A stretch of DNA of 53,666 bases from NCBI GenBank assembly GCA_002327305.1, contig DCUZ01000079.1, positions 1 through 53,666 on the forward strand. The letters run 5' to 3'. A program made the translations under genes and the position numbers. The DNA is from Holophagales bacterium UBA2201 (lineage in GTDB: Bacteria > Acidobacteriota > Thermoanaerobaculia > UBA2201). Shown in pieces: positions 7,999 to 17,154 of this stretch. The notes beneath the pieces were generated by a model. That model made no database searches and had not been told where the DNA came from. It saw only the letters and a list, made by a program, of their open reading frames with translations. Each line of letters opens with the position of its first letter. Position 1 is the stretch's first letter.

Positions 7999-9062
7999 GT
8001 CCCGAACTTTTGAGCTGGATGAGCCCCGAGCTGTTGAACTGGGTCGTCATTCCCGCCGTCAAGACGGCCGTCATCCTGGCCATCGTCCTCACCATCGTGG
8101 CCTACGCCACCCTCCTCGAGCGGAAGGTGCTGGCCTACATCCAGGCCCGGGTGGGGCCCAACCGGGCCGGCCCCAAGGCCATCCTCCAGCCGCTGGCCGA
8201 CGGGTTCAAACTGATGTCCAAGGAGGACCTGGTCCCCGACGGCGCCATGCGCTTCCTCCACCTCCTGGCCCCCATCCTCATCATGGTGCCGGCCCTCGCC
8301 ATCTTCGCCTTCATCCCCATGGGCGACACCACAACGCTCTTCGGCCTTCTCGAGGAGCCCGTCCCCATCTTCGTGGCCGACCTCAACGTGGCCGTCCTCT
8401 TCGTCATCGGGTTCGCGGGGCTGGGGCTTTACGGCGTGGTCCTGGGGGGCTGGGCCTCCAACTCCAAGTACTCCCTCCTGGGGGCCCTCCGCTCCGCGGC
8501 CCAGATCGTCTCCTACGAGGTGCCGCAGGCCCTGGCGCTGATCGGGGTCCTGGTCCTGGCCGGCTCCATGTCGCTGGTGCGCATCGTGGAGGCCCAGCGG
8601 GAGATGGGCGTCTGGTTCGCCTTCCCCGGCTTCCTGGCCTTCTTCATCTACTTCGTCTGCGGCGTGGCGGAGACCAACCGCAACCCGTTCGACCTGCCCG
8701 AGTGCGAGTCGGAACTGGTGAACGGCTACTTCACCGAGTACTCGGGGGTGAAGTTCGCCCTCTTCTACATGGCCGAGTACGCCAACATCCTGGTGGTTTC
8801 CTGCCTCTCCACCATCCTGTTCCTGGGGGGCTGGTTGCCGCCGTTCCCGTCGCTGGCCGTCTGGCAGCACCTCCCCTCCCTGCCCCTCTTCTGGTTCCTG
8901 GCCAAGGTCTTCGTCTTCATCTTCTTCTACATCTGGGTCCGGGCCACCTTCCCGCGGTACCGGTTCGACCAGTTGATGGGCCTGATGTGGAAGTGGATGC
9001 TCCCGCTGGCCCTGGCCAACCTCATCCTCCTCGCCCTGGTGAAATTATGGCTGCTAAAATGA
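7995..9062 (+). CDS. nuoH: NADH-quinone oxidoreductase subunit H
   Basis: A 355-aa membrane subunit with about eight transmembrane helices, linking the peripheral arm to the proton pumps. Conserved motifs: ERKVLAYIQARVGPNRAGP (residues about 38-56), DGFKLMSKED, and the acidic loop AETNRNPFDLPECESELV with GYFTEYSG, which forms part of the quinone entry channel. Its start overlaps nuoD by 4 bp and its TGA overlaps the nuoI ATG. Length matches the family (about 320-360 aa). The duplicated N-terminal SPELLSWMSPELLNW is unusual but harmless. Confidence 0.96.
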   Translation: MSPELLSWMSPELLNWVVIPAVKTAVILAIVLTIVAYATLLERKVLAYIQARVGPNRAGPKAILQPLADGFKLMSKEDLVPDGAMRFLHLLAPILIMVPALAIFAFIPMGDTTTLFGLLEEPVPIFVADLNVAVLFVIGFAGLGLYGVVLGGWASNSKYSLLGALRSAAQIVSYEVPQALALIGVLVLAGSMSLVRIVEAQREMGVWFAFPGFLAFFIYFVCGVAETNRNPFDLPECESELVNGYFTEYSGVKFALFYMAEYANILVVSCLSTILFLGGWLPPFPSLAVWQHLPSLPLFWFLAKVFVFIFFYIWVRATFPRYRFDQLMGLMWKWMLPLALANLILLALVKLWLLK

Positions 9063-9589
9063 AGTTCAAGGACCTCCTCCTCGTGGACCTCCTGCTGGGG
9101 CTGTGGACCACCATCAAGCACTTCCCCCGGAAGAAGTTCACCGTCCAGTACCCGGAGAAGAAGCTGGCCGTCCCCCAGCGCTTCCGCGGGATGTTCCGGC
9201 TCAACGTCAACACGTGCCTCGGGTGCCTGATGTGCCAGAACGCCTGCCCCATCGACATCATCCACATGGAGGTGCACGACGAGACCACCCCCGAGGGCAA
9301 AAAACGGAAGGTGGTGGACCGTTTCGACATCGACATCAAGCGGTGCATGTTCTGCGGCATCTGCGAATCGGTGTGCCCCAACAAGGGGAAGATGCTCACC
9401 CTGCGGACCGGCAGTTACGAGTGGGCGGCCTATGAACGGGACCACGCCCTCTATTTCGACCGGGAGCGCCTGACGCACGCCGTGGACGAATACTGGGCGG
9501 CACGGGGCGGCTGGCCGGAGCACCTGCGGCCCCCCGACGCGGCCGACCCCTGCGCCTGCATCCTGCCGCCCAAAAAGGAGGACGCATGA
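9059..9589 (+). CDS. nuoI: NADH-quinone oxidoreductase subunit I
   Basis: A 176-aa 8Fe ferredoxin subunit carrying clusters N6a and N6b, which pass electrons towards N2. Two complete [4Fe-4S] motifs are visible: C53-x2-C56-x2-C59-x3-C63 (CLGCLMCQNACP) and C96-x2-C99-x2-C102-x3-C106 (CMFCGICESVCP). I placed the start at ATG 9059, in ATGA overlap with the nuoH stop; an in-frame ATG at 9047 would add four residues and cannot be excluded. The C-terminal tail is extended and contains CACILPPKKEDA. It overlaps nuoJ by 4 bp. Confidence 0.94.
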   Translation: MKFKDLLLVDLLLGLWTTIKHFPRKKFTVQYPEKKLAVPQRFRGMFRLNVNTCLGCLMCQNACPIDIIHMEVHDETTPEGKKRKVVDRFDIDIKRCMFCGICESVCPNKGKMLTLRTGSYEWAAYERDHALYFDRERLTHAVDEYWAARGGWPEHLRPPDAADPCACILPPKKEDA

Positions 9590-10101
9590 CGGTCCACGCC
9601 CTCTTCTTCTACCTGTTCGCCGCGCTGGCCCTCCTCGGGGCCGTCGGGGTGGTGGCGTTGCGCCAACCCATCCAAGGCGCGGTCTCCCTCCTCCTGACCC
9701 TCCTCTCCGTGGCGGCCCTCTTCCTCCTGCGGGGGGCGGAGTTCCTGGCCGCCGCGCAGATCGTCATCTACGCCGGCGGCATCCTGGCGATCTTCCTCTT
9801 CGCCATCATGTTCGTGGCCTACCGGGAGGAGGAGAAGCGGAGGCGGTGGCACCCGCAGTGGCCCGCGGCCGTCGTTTTAGGGCTGGGGCTGGCGGCGACG
9901 CTCCTGGCCTTCCTCCTCCGCCCCGCCCTGGGCGTCCCCGCCGGATTGGGCGCCGCACAGGCCGCCGCGGGGGGCAACACCGAGGCCCTCGCCGAGGTCC
10001 TCTTCCGCACCTACCTGGTCCCCTTCGAGGTGATCTCCCTCTTCCTCATCGTGGCCATGGTGGGCGGCATCCTGATGGCATCCTGGGGGGTGAAGCGATG
10101 A
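9586..10101 (+). CDS. nuoJ: NADH-quinone oxidoreductase subunit J
   Basis: A 171-aa membrane subunit with five predicted helices. The family pattern is visible: LRQPIQGAVSLLLTLLSVAA, then the FLAAAQIVIYAGGILAIFLF helix whose AQ-YAGG segment includes the pi-bulge region of the family. It ends with VAMVGGILMASWGVKR. In complex I it lies between NuoA/H and NuoK in the proton pathway. It overlaps nuoI by 4 bp and nuoK by 4 bp (ATGA). Confidence 0.93.
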   Translation: MTVHALFFYLFAALALLGAVGVVALRQPIQGAVSLLLTLLSVAALFLLRGAEFLAAAQIVIYAGGILAIFLFAIMFVAYREEEKRRRWHPQWPAAVVLGLGLAATLLAFLLRPALGVPAGLGAAQAAAGGNTEALAEVLFRTYLVPFEVISLFLIVAMVGGILMASWGVKR

Positions 10102-10400
10102 TCACGGCGACCCATTACCTCGTCCTTTCGGCCTGCCTCTTCGGCATCGGCGCCGTGGGGGTGATGGTCCGGAAGAACCTCATCACCCTCCTCCTCTCCA
10201 TCGAACTGATGCTGAACGCGGTGAACCTCAACCTCATCGCCTTCTCCCACCAGTGGGGGGACATGCTCGGGCAGGTCTTCGCCATCTTCGTGATGGCCGT
10301 GGCGGCGGGGGAGGCGGCCATCGGCCTCGGCATCATCACGGCCATCTACCGGAACCGCGGCACGGTCGAGGCCGACCAGGTGCGCGGGATGGAGGGATAG
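10098..10400 (+). CDS. nuoK: NADH-quinone oxidoreductase subunit K
   Basis: A 100-aa, three-helix antiporter-like small subunit (MrpC-type). The two functionally important glutamates are present on helices 2 and 3 (LLLSIELMLNAVNLN and VAAGEAAIGLGI). Length is exactly that of the family. The ATG at 10098 overlaps the nuoJ stop (ATGA). nuoL begins 3 bp after its stop. Confidence 0.95.
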   Translation: MITATHYLVLSACLFGIGAVGVMVRKNLITLLLSIELMLNAVNLNLIAFSHQWGDMLGQVFAIFVMAVAAGEAAIGLGIITAIYRNRGTVEADQVRGMEG

Positions 10401-10403
10401 GGC

Positions 10404-12431
10404 ATGAAAGAATACATCTATCTTGTCCCCCTTTTCCCCCTCCTGGGGTTCCTCCTCATCGGGTTCACCTGGTCCCGGATGCCCAGGAAATGGGTCTCCA
10501 TCATCGGGTGCACCAGCGTGGGGCTTTCCACGGTCCTGGGGTTCGGCGCCATCATCGACTGGCTCCTCACGATGGGCTCCCACCATCCCTTCGTCAAAAC
10601 GCTCTATGTCTGGCTTCCCCTGAAGACGGCCGTCCCGCTCGACATCCCCTTCGCGTTCCAGTTGGACGCCCTCTCGGCCCTCATGGTCGCGTTCGTCACC
10701 TTCGTCGGGTTCTGGATCCACATCTACAGCATGGGATACATGGCCCACGAGGAGGGGTACAACCGGTTCTTCGCCTACCTCAACCTCTTCATGTTCGCCA
10801 TGCTGACGCTGGTCCTGGCGGACAACTTCCTCCTGATGTTCGTGGGGTGGGAGGGGGTGGGACTCTGCTCCTACCTCCTCATCGGGTTCTACTACCAGGA
10901 GAAGTGGCCGGCCGACAGCGGCAAGAAGGCCTTCATCGTCAACCGGATCGGCGACTTCGGCTTCCTCGTCGGCATCTTCTTCATCGCCACCCACTTCGGC
11001 ACCCTGCGGTATGAAGAGGTCTTCGCCAAATTGCAGGCCGACCCCGGGGCCTACCTGGGGGTGGCCGGGATCATCGCCCTGTGCCTCTTCGTGGGGGCCA
11101 CGGGCAAGAGCGCCCAACTGCCCCTCTACGTCTGGCTCCCCGACGCCATGGCGGGCCCCACGCCGGTGTCCGCCCTCATCCACGCGGCGACGATGGTGAC
11201 GGCGGGGGTGTACATGGTGGCGCGGTGCAACCTGTTCTTCCGGGCGAGCCCCACGGCGATGGCGGTGGTGGCGGTGGTGGGAGCGCTGACGGCCCTCTTC
11301 GCGGCCTCGATGGGGCTGGCGCAGACGGACATCAAGAAGGTGCTGGCCTACTCCACCATCAGCCAGTTGGGGTACATGTTCCTGGCGGCGGGGGTGGGGG
11401 CCTACGCGGTGGCGATGTTCCACGTCTTCACCCACGCGTTCTTCAAGGCGTGTCTGTTCCTGGGGAGCGGGTCCCTCATCCACGCCTGCCACACCAACGA
11501 CATATTTGAAATGGGCGGGCTGAAGAAGGTGATGAAGACGACCCACTGGACCTTCCTCTTCAGCACCCTCGCCATCGCGGGGATCCCCATCTGGGCGGGG
11601 TTCTTCAGCAAGGACGCCATCCTGGCCTCGGTGTTCGCCTTCGCCCAACACCACCACGGCTGGGCCTACCTGCTGTACGGTCTCGCCGCGGTGACGGCGT
11701 TCATGACGGCGTTTTACATGTTCCGCCTCTATTTCATCGTCTTCCACGGCGAATACCGGGGGCACGGCCATCCGCACGAGTCGCCGAGGAGCATGACCCT
11801 CCCCCTGCAGGTCCTAGGGATCGGGTCGCTGCTGGTCGGCCTGGTGGGCGTCCCGGCCGTCATCTCCCATCTGTTCCATGTGCCGAACGTTATCGAAAAA
11901 TTCCTCCATCCCCTCACGCCGGAAGTGGAGGGGCTGGCTGAAACGACGTTTCATCTGAGCGATTCCATGGAATGGATCCTGATTTTCGGCTCGATCCTCA
12001 TCGCGTGCGGCGGCATCGCCCTGGCCTGGTGGCTGTACAAGGCCGATCCCGAATGGAAGCGCATCAAGGCCTTCACCGCCGCGTTCCCCCGCCTCCACAA
12101 GACCGTCTTCAACAAGTACTATGTGGACGAGTTCTATGACGCCACGGCCGTGGGGGGGACGATCAAACTCTCCAAGGCCTCCGCCGCCTTCGACCAGGGG
12201 GTCATCGACGGGACGGTGAACGGGATGCGCCACGCCACCGTGGGCACCTCCCTCTTGTCGGGGTTCTTCGACCTGAGGGTGGTGGACGGGGCGGTCAACG
12301 GGCTGGCCTGGCTGAACAAGTTCTGCGGGGACCTTTTCCGCAGGGTGCAGACCGGGGTGGTCCAAAACTATGTGTTCGTTTTCGCGCTGGGGGTGTTCCT
12401 GTCCCTCGGGCTCTACCTGTTGCTCAAATAA
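10404..12431 (+). CDS. nuoL: NADH-quinone oxidoreductase subunit L
   Basis: A 675-aa proton-pumping, Mrp antiporter-like subunit with about 15-16 helices and the long lateral helix near the C-terminus. Motifs: MFVGWEGVGLCSYLLIGFYY with the conserved Glu on helix 5, the key region GATGKSAQLPLYVWLPDAM with its Lys, and STISQLGYMFLA. Length is slightly above the typical 610-650 aa. The C-terminal part carries a soluble-looking stretch ending in a last helix (FVFALGVFLSLGLYLLLK). It lies 3 bp after nuoK and 12 bp before nuoM. Confidence 0.96.
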   Translation: MKEYIYLVPLFPLLGFLLIGFTWSRMPRKWVSIIGCTSVGLSTVLGFGAIIDWLLTMGSHHPFVKTLYVWLPLKTAVPLDIPFAFQLDALSALMVAFVTFVGFWIHIYSMGYMAHEEGYNRFFAYLNLFMFAMLTLVLADNFLLMFVGWEGVGLCSYLLIGFYYQEKWPADSGKKAFIVNRIGDFGFLVGIFFIATHFGTLRYEEVFAKLQADPGAYLGVAGIIALCLFVGATGKSAQLPLYVWLPDAMAGPTPVSALIHAATMVTAGVYMVARCNLFFRASPTAMAVVAVVGALTALFAASMGLAQTDIKKVLAYSTISQLGYMFLAAGVGAYAVAMFHVFTHAFFKACLFLGSGSLIHACHTNDIFEMGGLKKVMKTTHWTFLFSTLAIAGIPIWAGFFSKDAILASVFAFAQHHHGWAYLLYGLAAVTAFMTAFYMFRLYFIVFHGEYRGHGHPHESPRSMTLPLQVLGIGSLLVGLVGVPAVISHLFHVPNVIEKFLHPLTPEVEGLAETTFHLSDSMEWILIFGSILIACGGIALAWWLYKADPEWKRIKAFTAAFPRLHKTVFNKYYVDEFYDATAVGGTIKLSKASAAFDQGVIDGTVNGMRHATVGTSLLSGFFDLRVVDGAVNGLAWLNKFCGDLFRRVQTGVVQNYVFVFALGVFLSLGLYLLLK

Positions 12432-12443
12432 AGAGAGGGCGCT

Positions 12444-14000
12444 ATGGACTTCGTAAAAACCCTGCCGATCCTTTCCATCCTCACCTATCTCCCGCTCCTG
12501 GGGGGCCTCATCATCGTTTTCCTGAACAAGGAGAACGTCAAGGGGGTCAAGGCGGTGGCCACGGGCATCTCGGGCCTCACCTTCCTCCTGTCCATCCCCC
12601 TGTGGTTCGCCTACGACCACGGCGCCTCGGGGCAGGGGATCTTCCAATTCATCGAGAAGGGCTCGTGGATCCCCTCGCTGGGGGTCAACTACCACTTCGG
12701 CATCGACGGCATCGCCCTCCTCCTGATCCTCCTGACGACCCTCCTCTCCTTCATCTCGGTCTACAGCTCGTTTACGGCCATCCAGAACCGCGAGAAGGAG
12801 TACTACTCCCTCCTCCTCCTGCTCGAAACCGGGATGCTGGGGGTCTTCTGCTCCCTCGACTTCTTCCTCTTCTACCTCTTCTGGGAATTGATGCTGGTCC
12901 CCATGTACTTCCTCATCGGCGTCTGGGGCGGCCCACGGAAGCTCTACGCCGCCATCAAGTTCTTCCTCTACACCCTCGTCGGCGGCGTCCTGATGCTCCT
13001 CGGTATCCTGGCCCTCTACTTCTACAACACCACCGGGTTCCTGGGGTTCAAGGGGCTGGGCAACCCCGTTTCCCTGGACATCCTCCACTTCCACCAGATC
13101 GGCGCCGGCATCCCGGCTGAACTGCAGTTCTGGATCTTCCTCGCCTTCTTCTTCGGGTTCGCCATCAAGGTCCCGATGTTCCCGTTCCACACCTGGCTCC
13201 CCGACGCCCACGTGGAGGCCCCCACCGCCGGATCGGTCATCCTGGCCGGCGTCCTGCTGAAGATGGGGACCTACGGGTTCGTCCGCTTCTCCCTCCCCAT
13301 CTTCCCGGAGGCCACCTGGAAGCTCCTCCCGTGGATGGTCGCCCTCTCCCTCATCGCCATCGTCTACGGGGCTCTGGTGGCCATGGCGCAGGGGGACATG
13401 AAGAAACTGATCGCCAACTCCTCCGTCTCCCACCTAGGGTTCGTCACCCTGGGGATCTTCGCCCTCAACCCCAAGGGCCTCGAGGGGGCCACCCTGCAGA
13501 TGATCAACCACGGCATCTCCACCGGGGCCCTCTTCCTTTTGGTCGGCATCATCTACGAGCGGCGCCACACGCGCATGATGGAGGAGTTCGGCGGCCTCTC
13601 CCACCAGATGCCCAACTACGCCATCTACTTCATGATCATCGCCCTCTCCTCGATGGGGCTTCCGGCCATGAACGGCTTCGTCGGCGAGTTCACCATCCTG
13701 GCCGGGGCCTTCGACCGCAACTGGCTCTGGGCCGCCATCGGCGCCTCCGGCGTCATCCTGGGGGCCGCCTACATGCTGTGGATGTACCAGCGGGTCTTCT
13801 ACGGGAAACTGGAGAACGAAAAGAACAAGGGGCTGACCGACCTCACCTGGCGGGAGAAGTGGACGCTCATCCCCCTCGTCGTCCTGGTGTTCTGGATCGG
13901 CCTCTACCCCAAGCCCTTCTTCGACCGCATCAGTCAGTCGGTCAAATACGTGGTCCAGATCGTTGACCCCGGCTACTACGGCTCCATCGGGGGGAAGTGA
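12444..14000 (+). CDS. nuoM: NADH-quinone oxidoreductase subunit M
   Basis: A 518-aa antiporter-like proton-pumping subunit with about 14 helices. Family motifs include YLFWELMLVPMYFLIGVWGG (conserved Glu on helix 5), the lysine helix AIKVPMFPFHTWLPDAHVEA, and LIANSSVSHLGFVTLGIFAL. A GAGAGGGCGCT site precedes the ATG. One base separates its stop from nuoN. It sits between NuoL and NuoN in the membrane arm. Confidence 0.96.
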   Translation: MDFVKTLPILSILTYLPLLGGLIIVFLNKENVKGVKAVATGISGLTFLLSIPLWFAYDHGASGQGIFQFIEKGSWIPSLGVNYHFGIDGIALLLILLTTLLSFISVYSSFTAIQNREKEYYSLLLLLETGMLGVFCSLDFFLFYLFWELMLVPMYFLIGVWGGPRKLYAAIKFFLYTLVGGVLMLLGILALYFYNTTGFLGFKGLGNPVSLDILHFHQIGAGIPAELQFWIFLAFFFGFAIKVPMFPFHTWLPDAHVEAPTAGSVILAGVLLKMGTYGFVRFSLPIFPEATWKLLPWMVALSLIAIVYGALVAMAQGDMKKLIANSSVSHLGFVTLGIFALNPKGLEGATLQMINHGISTGALFLLVGIIYERRHTRMMEEFGGLSHQMPNYAIYFMIIALSSMGLPAMNGFVGEFTILAGAFDRNWLWAAIGASGVILGAAYMLWMYQRVFYGKLENEKNKGLTDLTWREKWTLIPLVVLVFWIGLYPKPFFDRISQSVKYVVQIVDPGYYGSIGGK

Positions 14001-14001
14001 C

Positions 14002-15417
14002 ATGACGGTCATCCTCCCCGCCATCCTTCTGGCCGCGGCGGGGCTCCTTCTCCTCCTGCTGCGGCTGGTCAACCTCAAGCGGGACGGCGTGGCCCTGGGG
14101 GTCGCCCTCGGCGGCCTGGCCGCCGCGGCCCTGGCGCTGGCCCTCATCCGCCCCCCCGCCTGGGGTCTGCCCTACTTCGACGGCACCGTCACCCTTGATC
14201 CCGCGGGGTTCTTCCTCCAGTTCGTGGTCTTCGGCGCCACCGCCCTGGTCCTCCTCCTCTCCTGGGATTACATCCGGGAAGGGGGGTGGGGGATGACGGA
14301 GTACGCCGCCCTCCTCCTCCTGGCCACCGTCGGGATGGTCTTCCTCATCATCTCCACCGACTTCCTCAGTTTGTATGTGGGGCTGGAGACCATGGCGCTG
14401 GCCTCCTATGTCCTGGCGGGCTACGCCCGGGGCGAGGGGCGCTCCTTCGAGGCCGCCATGAAATACTTCGTCCTGGGGGCCTTCTCCTCGGCCGTCCTCC
14501 TCTACGGCATCTCCCTCATCTACGGGGCCACCGGGACGCTGAACCTGATCGAAACGGCCCGCCTCCTCCCCACCCCGCCCGGGAAACTCTACCTGGCGGG
14601 GATGGTGATGGTGGCCTGCGGGATGCTGTTCAAGGTCGCGGCGGTCCCCTTCCACCTCTGGACCCCCGACGTGTACCAGGGGGCCCCCACGCCCATCACC
14701 GCCTTCTTCTCCATCGGCCCCAAGGCGGCCGCCTTCGCCGCCTTCCTGCGCATCTTCTCCACCGCCTTCGGGACGACCGCGCGGGAGTGGAGCATCCTGC
14801 TGGGGCTGGCCTGCGTCCTCACCATGGTGGCGGGCAACCTCATGGCCATCGTCCAGGACAACGTGAAGCGGATGCTGGCCTACTCCTCCATCGGATCGGC
14901 GGGGTTCGTCCTCCTGGGTCTCCTGGCGCAGAACACCTGGGGCGCCACGGGGGTCCTCTACTACCTCTTCGCCTACCTCTTCGCCATCACCGGCGCGTTC
15001 AGCGTGGTCCTCTTCCTCAAGACGAAGGAGTACGGCGGCGAGCGGGTGGACGACTTCAGGGGGCTGAGCCGGAGGCATCCCTGGATCGCCTTCGCCATGC
15101 TGGTCTTCCTCCTCTCCCTCATCGGCGTCCCCGGAACCGCCGGGTTCGTGGGCAAGTTCTTCCTCTTCGGGGGGGCCATCCAGGGCGGTTTCATTCTGCC
15201 GGCCGTCATCGGCATCCTCATGAGCGCCGTCTCGGCGTGGTACTTCTTCCGCCTCGTCGTCAACATGTACATCGCCCCCGAGGAGCCCGAAACGGAGCGG
15301 CGGGGATGGCCGGTCGTCCTGGCCGTGGGGGTCTGCGTGGCCGGGACCATCCTCTTCGGCCTGTGGCCCATGGCCGTGACCCGCTTCCTCCTGGAGACGC
15401 CCCTGCTGGCCCGGTGA
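14002..15417 (+). CDS. nuoN: NADH-quinone oxidoreductase subunit N
   Basis: A 471-aa antiporter-like subunit closest to NuoK in the membrane arm. Motifs: YVGLETMALASYVLAGYARG with the helix-5 Glu, the lysine region FKVAAVPFHLWTPDVYQGAP, and MLAYSSIGSAGFVLLGLL. ATG 14002 was chosen over a TTG at 13963 because a GGGGGGAAG site precedes it and it begins one base after the nuoM stop. The stop overlaps the next start (GTGA). It is the last of eleven nuo genes. Confidence 0.95.
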   Translation: MTVILPAILLAAAGLLLLLLRLVNLKRDGVALGVALGGLAAAALALALIRPPAWGLPYFDGTVTLDPAGFFLQFVVFGATALVLLLSWDYIREGGWGMTEYAALLLLATVGMVFLIISTDFLSLYVGLETMALASYVLAGYARGEGRSFEAAMKYFVLGAFSSAVLLYGISLIYGATGTLNLIETARLLPTPPGKLYLAGMVMVACGMLFKVAAVPFHLWTPDVYQGAPTPITAFFSIGPKAAAFAAFLRIFSTAFGTTAREWSILLGLACVLTMVAGNLMAIVQDNVKRMLAYSSIGSAGFVLLGLLAQNTWGATGVLYYLFAYLFAITGAFSVVLFLKTKEYGGERVDDFRGLSRRHPWIAFAMLVFLLSLIGVPGTAGFVGKFFLFGGAIQGGFILPAVIGILMSAVSAWYFFRLVVNMYIAPEEPETERRGWPVVLAVGVCVAGTILFGLWPMAVTRFLLETPLLAR

Positions 15418-15749
15418 AAAAGGGACTGCTCGTGGGGCTGACCCTCGCCTCCGCCTCCGCCATCGGCGCGTACCTCACGGTCCGGCGAAACCTGCCGGCC
15501 GCGGCCGGCGTGGCCGGGGGCGCCGCGCTGGGGCTGGGATCGTTCTTCCTGCTGGAGCGCTTCGTCCGGGGGCTGGGGCCCGGCGAGGTCCGGCCCCGGA
15601 CCAAGGCGGCGCTGGCCCTGGCGGGGATCGCCGCGGGGGCGATGGCCCTGGCGCTTCTCCCCGGGAGCGTCCTGTGGGTCCTGGCGGGTTTTTCCTGCTA
15701 TGTCGGGGGCCTCGTGACCTGCGCGGTCGTGGAGGCGTTCCATGCATGA
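15414..15749 (+). CDS. Small AtpI-like membrane protein upstream of atpB
   Basis: A 111-aa protein with four predicted helices and a GTG start that overlaps the nuoN stop (GTGA). Nothing in its sequence is diagnostic. Position (8-bp overlap with atpB), size and four-helix topology suggest the role of ATP synthase subunit I (AtpI/AtpR), a helper for c-ring assembly. A family search would be needed to confirm this; it could also be an unrelated small membrane protein. Codon use matches its neighbours, and no other start fits the tight operon spacing. Confidence 0.7.
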   Translation: MKKGLLVGLTLASASAIGAYLTVRRNLPAAAGVAGGAALGLGSFFLLERFVRGLGPGEVRPRTKAALALAGIAAGAMALALLPGSVLWVLAGFSCYVGGLVTCAVVEAFHA

Positions 15750-16467
15750 CCATTCCGTCTTCTATTCCCTCGTCAACCCCCGGTGGGAGAAGGCCTTCGG
15801 CTGGGCCGTCCCGGACCATGTCCTCAACGGCCTCTTCGTCCTCCTCCTCCTGGCCGTCACCCTCCCCTTCATCCGCCGGATGATCCTCAAAAGCGGAGAG
15901 GGGGAGGCGCCCGGCGTCCCCACCCGCTTCCAGCAGTTGCTGGAGTTGATCACCGGGGGGCTGATGGACCTGCTGGAGGACAACATCGGGCACGGCCGCT
16001 CCCGGGGCTTCCTCGCCATCACCGGCGCCTTCGCCCTCTTCATCTTCCTCTGCAACATGTCGGGGCTCTTCTTCTTCCTCAACCCCGCCACCTCCAACGT
16101 CAACACCACCTTCGCCCTCTCCATCACCGCCTTCCTCCTCTACAACCTCCAGGGGATCGGCCACCACGGGGCCAAATACGTCAAACAATTCATGGGCCCC
16201 ATGCTGGCGGTGGCCGTGATCATCTTTCCGGTCGAGATCATCTCCCACCTGGTGCGCGCCGTCTCCCTCGGCCTCCGCCTCTTCGGGAACATGTACGGGG
16301 AGCACACGGTGTCGGGGTCCATCGCCAACATCCTTCCCCCGCTCACCTATGTTCTCGCCCCCTGGCCGGTGATGCTCATCGGCATCATCGCCGCCACGAT
16401 GCAGACCTTCATCTTCATCATGCTCTTCATGGTCTACGTGGGCGGGGCGCTGGCGGAGGAACATTAA
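15742..16467 (+). CDS. atpB: F0F1 ATP synthase subunit a
   Basis: A 241-aa F0 subunit with six or seven helices, providing the half-channels for proton passage to the c-ring. The essential helix with its invariant Arg is visible (RAVSLGLRLFGNMYGEH), as is the C-terminal helix IGIIAATMQTFIFIMLFMVY. It overlaps the AtpI-like gene by 8 bp and so belongs to the nuo transcript. No atpE, atpF or F1 gene follows; the next gene is on the other strand. The ATP synthase genes are therefore split in this genome, with subunit a tied to complex I expression. Confidence 0.95.
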   Translation: MHDHSVFYSLVNPRWEKAFGWAVPDHVLNGLFVLLLLAVTLPFIRRMILKSGEGEAPGVPTRFQQLLELITGGLMDLLEDNIGHGRSRGFLAITGAFALFIFLCNMSGLFFFLNPATSNVNTTFALSITAFLLYNLQGIGHHGAKYVKQFMGPMLAVAVIIFPVEIISHLVRAVSLGLRLFGNMYGEHTVSGSIANILPPLTYVLAPWPVMLIGIIAATMQTFIFIMLFMVYVGGALAEEH

Positions 16468-16470
16468 AAC

Positions 16471-16505
16471 GCGTAGCGCGCATCGCGCAGCGCGTAGTTC
16501 GCAAA
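16471..16505 (+). repeat. Heptamer array after atpB
   Basis: Five 7-bp units in register: GCGTAGC, GCGCATC, GCGCAGC, GCGTAGT, TCGCAAA. It begins 3 bp after the atpB stop. It belongs to a set of degenerate heptamer arrays found in many gaps of this window. Confidence 0.6.
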
Positions 16506-16582
16506 AAGCGGATCGGGCGGGCCATGGCGGGCCGCCCTTTCTGTTCTGTGCGGGATGGGATGATCGTTCAGACGATGAAAAA

Positions 16583-16610
16583 CGCGAAGCCCCCGGTTGG
16601 GGGCTTCGCG
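16583..16610 (-). terminator. Rho-independent terminator of the Cys-rich protein gene
   Basis: Perfect 12-bp arms (16583-16594 with 16599-16610) and a GGTT loop. On the minus strand the stem is followed by TTTTTC, so it terminates the gene ending at 16648. It may also stop plus-strand transcripts from the nuo-atpB operon, though no T-run follows in that direction. Confidence 0.8.
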
Positions 16611-16647
16611 CGCCAACTTTCGGATTTCAGAAGAGATGATTTACTTT

Positions 16648-17154
16648 TTAATAAATAGGCGCGACGCACGCGATCCCGAGCGAATTGCATCCGGGGGTCG
16701 CAATCGTGCCGCCAAAAAAGTCCGCCGTGCCCGGCTCCGTCAGCTTGCAGTTTTTGAAAATCGTTTGAAGCTTATCCGCGGCGGCCTGGCACGCTTGGTA
16801 CTCGACTTTATTATGGCAGCCGTACAAGGTCCCCTCTTTCGCGGAATACTTCTCGCATCCCGACGCGGCCGCGGCGGCATAAGCCGCGTTTATCTCGGAG
16901 GCTTTGCCCAGGAGGCATTGCAGGCCGTCTTGGAACAGGTTCGGCACTTTCTGAAGATTCGGATATTTCGCGATGGCCGGGTCGACGGCCAAGGGCTTCG
17001 CCACTGGATCCAGCGGGACGGGGGCCGGGGCGTCCGGAGCGGGGGCCTTGGGCCTCTCCTGCGGCTTGGGCCGGGTCGTCTGCGCGAAGCACAGACTGGT
17101 GGCGACCATGACCAGGAACAGGGTGAACAGCACGAAACGGACTTGCGATTTCAT
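16648..17154 (-). CDS. Small secreted cysteine-rich protein of unknown function
   Basis: A 168-aa protein. Residues 1-25 are a signal peptide (LFTLFLVMVATSLCFAQ), followed by a Pro/Ala/Lys-rich linker to about residue 55. The mature C-terminal domain has seven cysteines (QCLLGK, GCEKY, GCHNK, ACQAA, NCKL, GCNS, ACVAP), so disulfides are likely in the periplasm or outside. The start at 17154 was chosen for its AAAGGAGA site 7 nt upstream; the frame stays open further upstream. It has its own promoter (17303-17332) and terminator (16583-16610), so it is a single-gene unit. I do not recognise the family. Confidence 0.75.
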   Translation of the reverse strand: MKSQVRFVLFTLFLVMVATSLCFAQTTRPKPQERPKAPAPDAPAPVPLDPVAKPLAVDPAIAKYPNLQKVPNLFQDGLQCLLGKASEINAAYAAAAASGCEKYSAKEGTLYGCHNKVEYQACQAAADKLQTIFKNCKLTEPGTADFFGGTIATPGCNSLGIACVAPIY

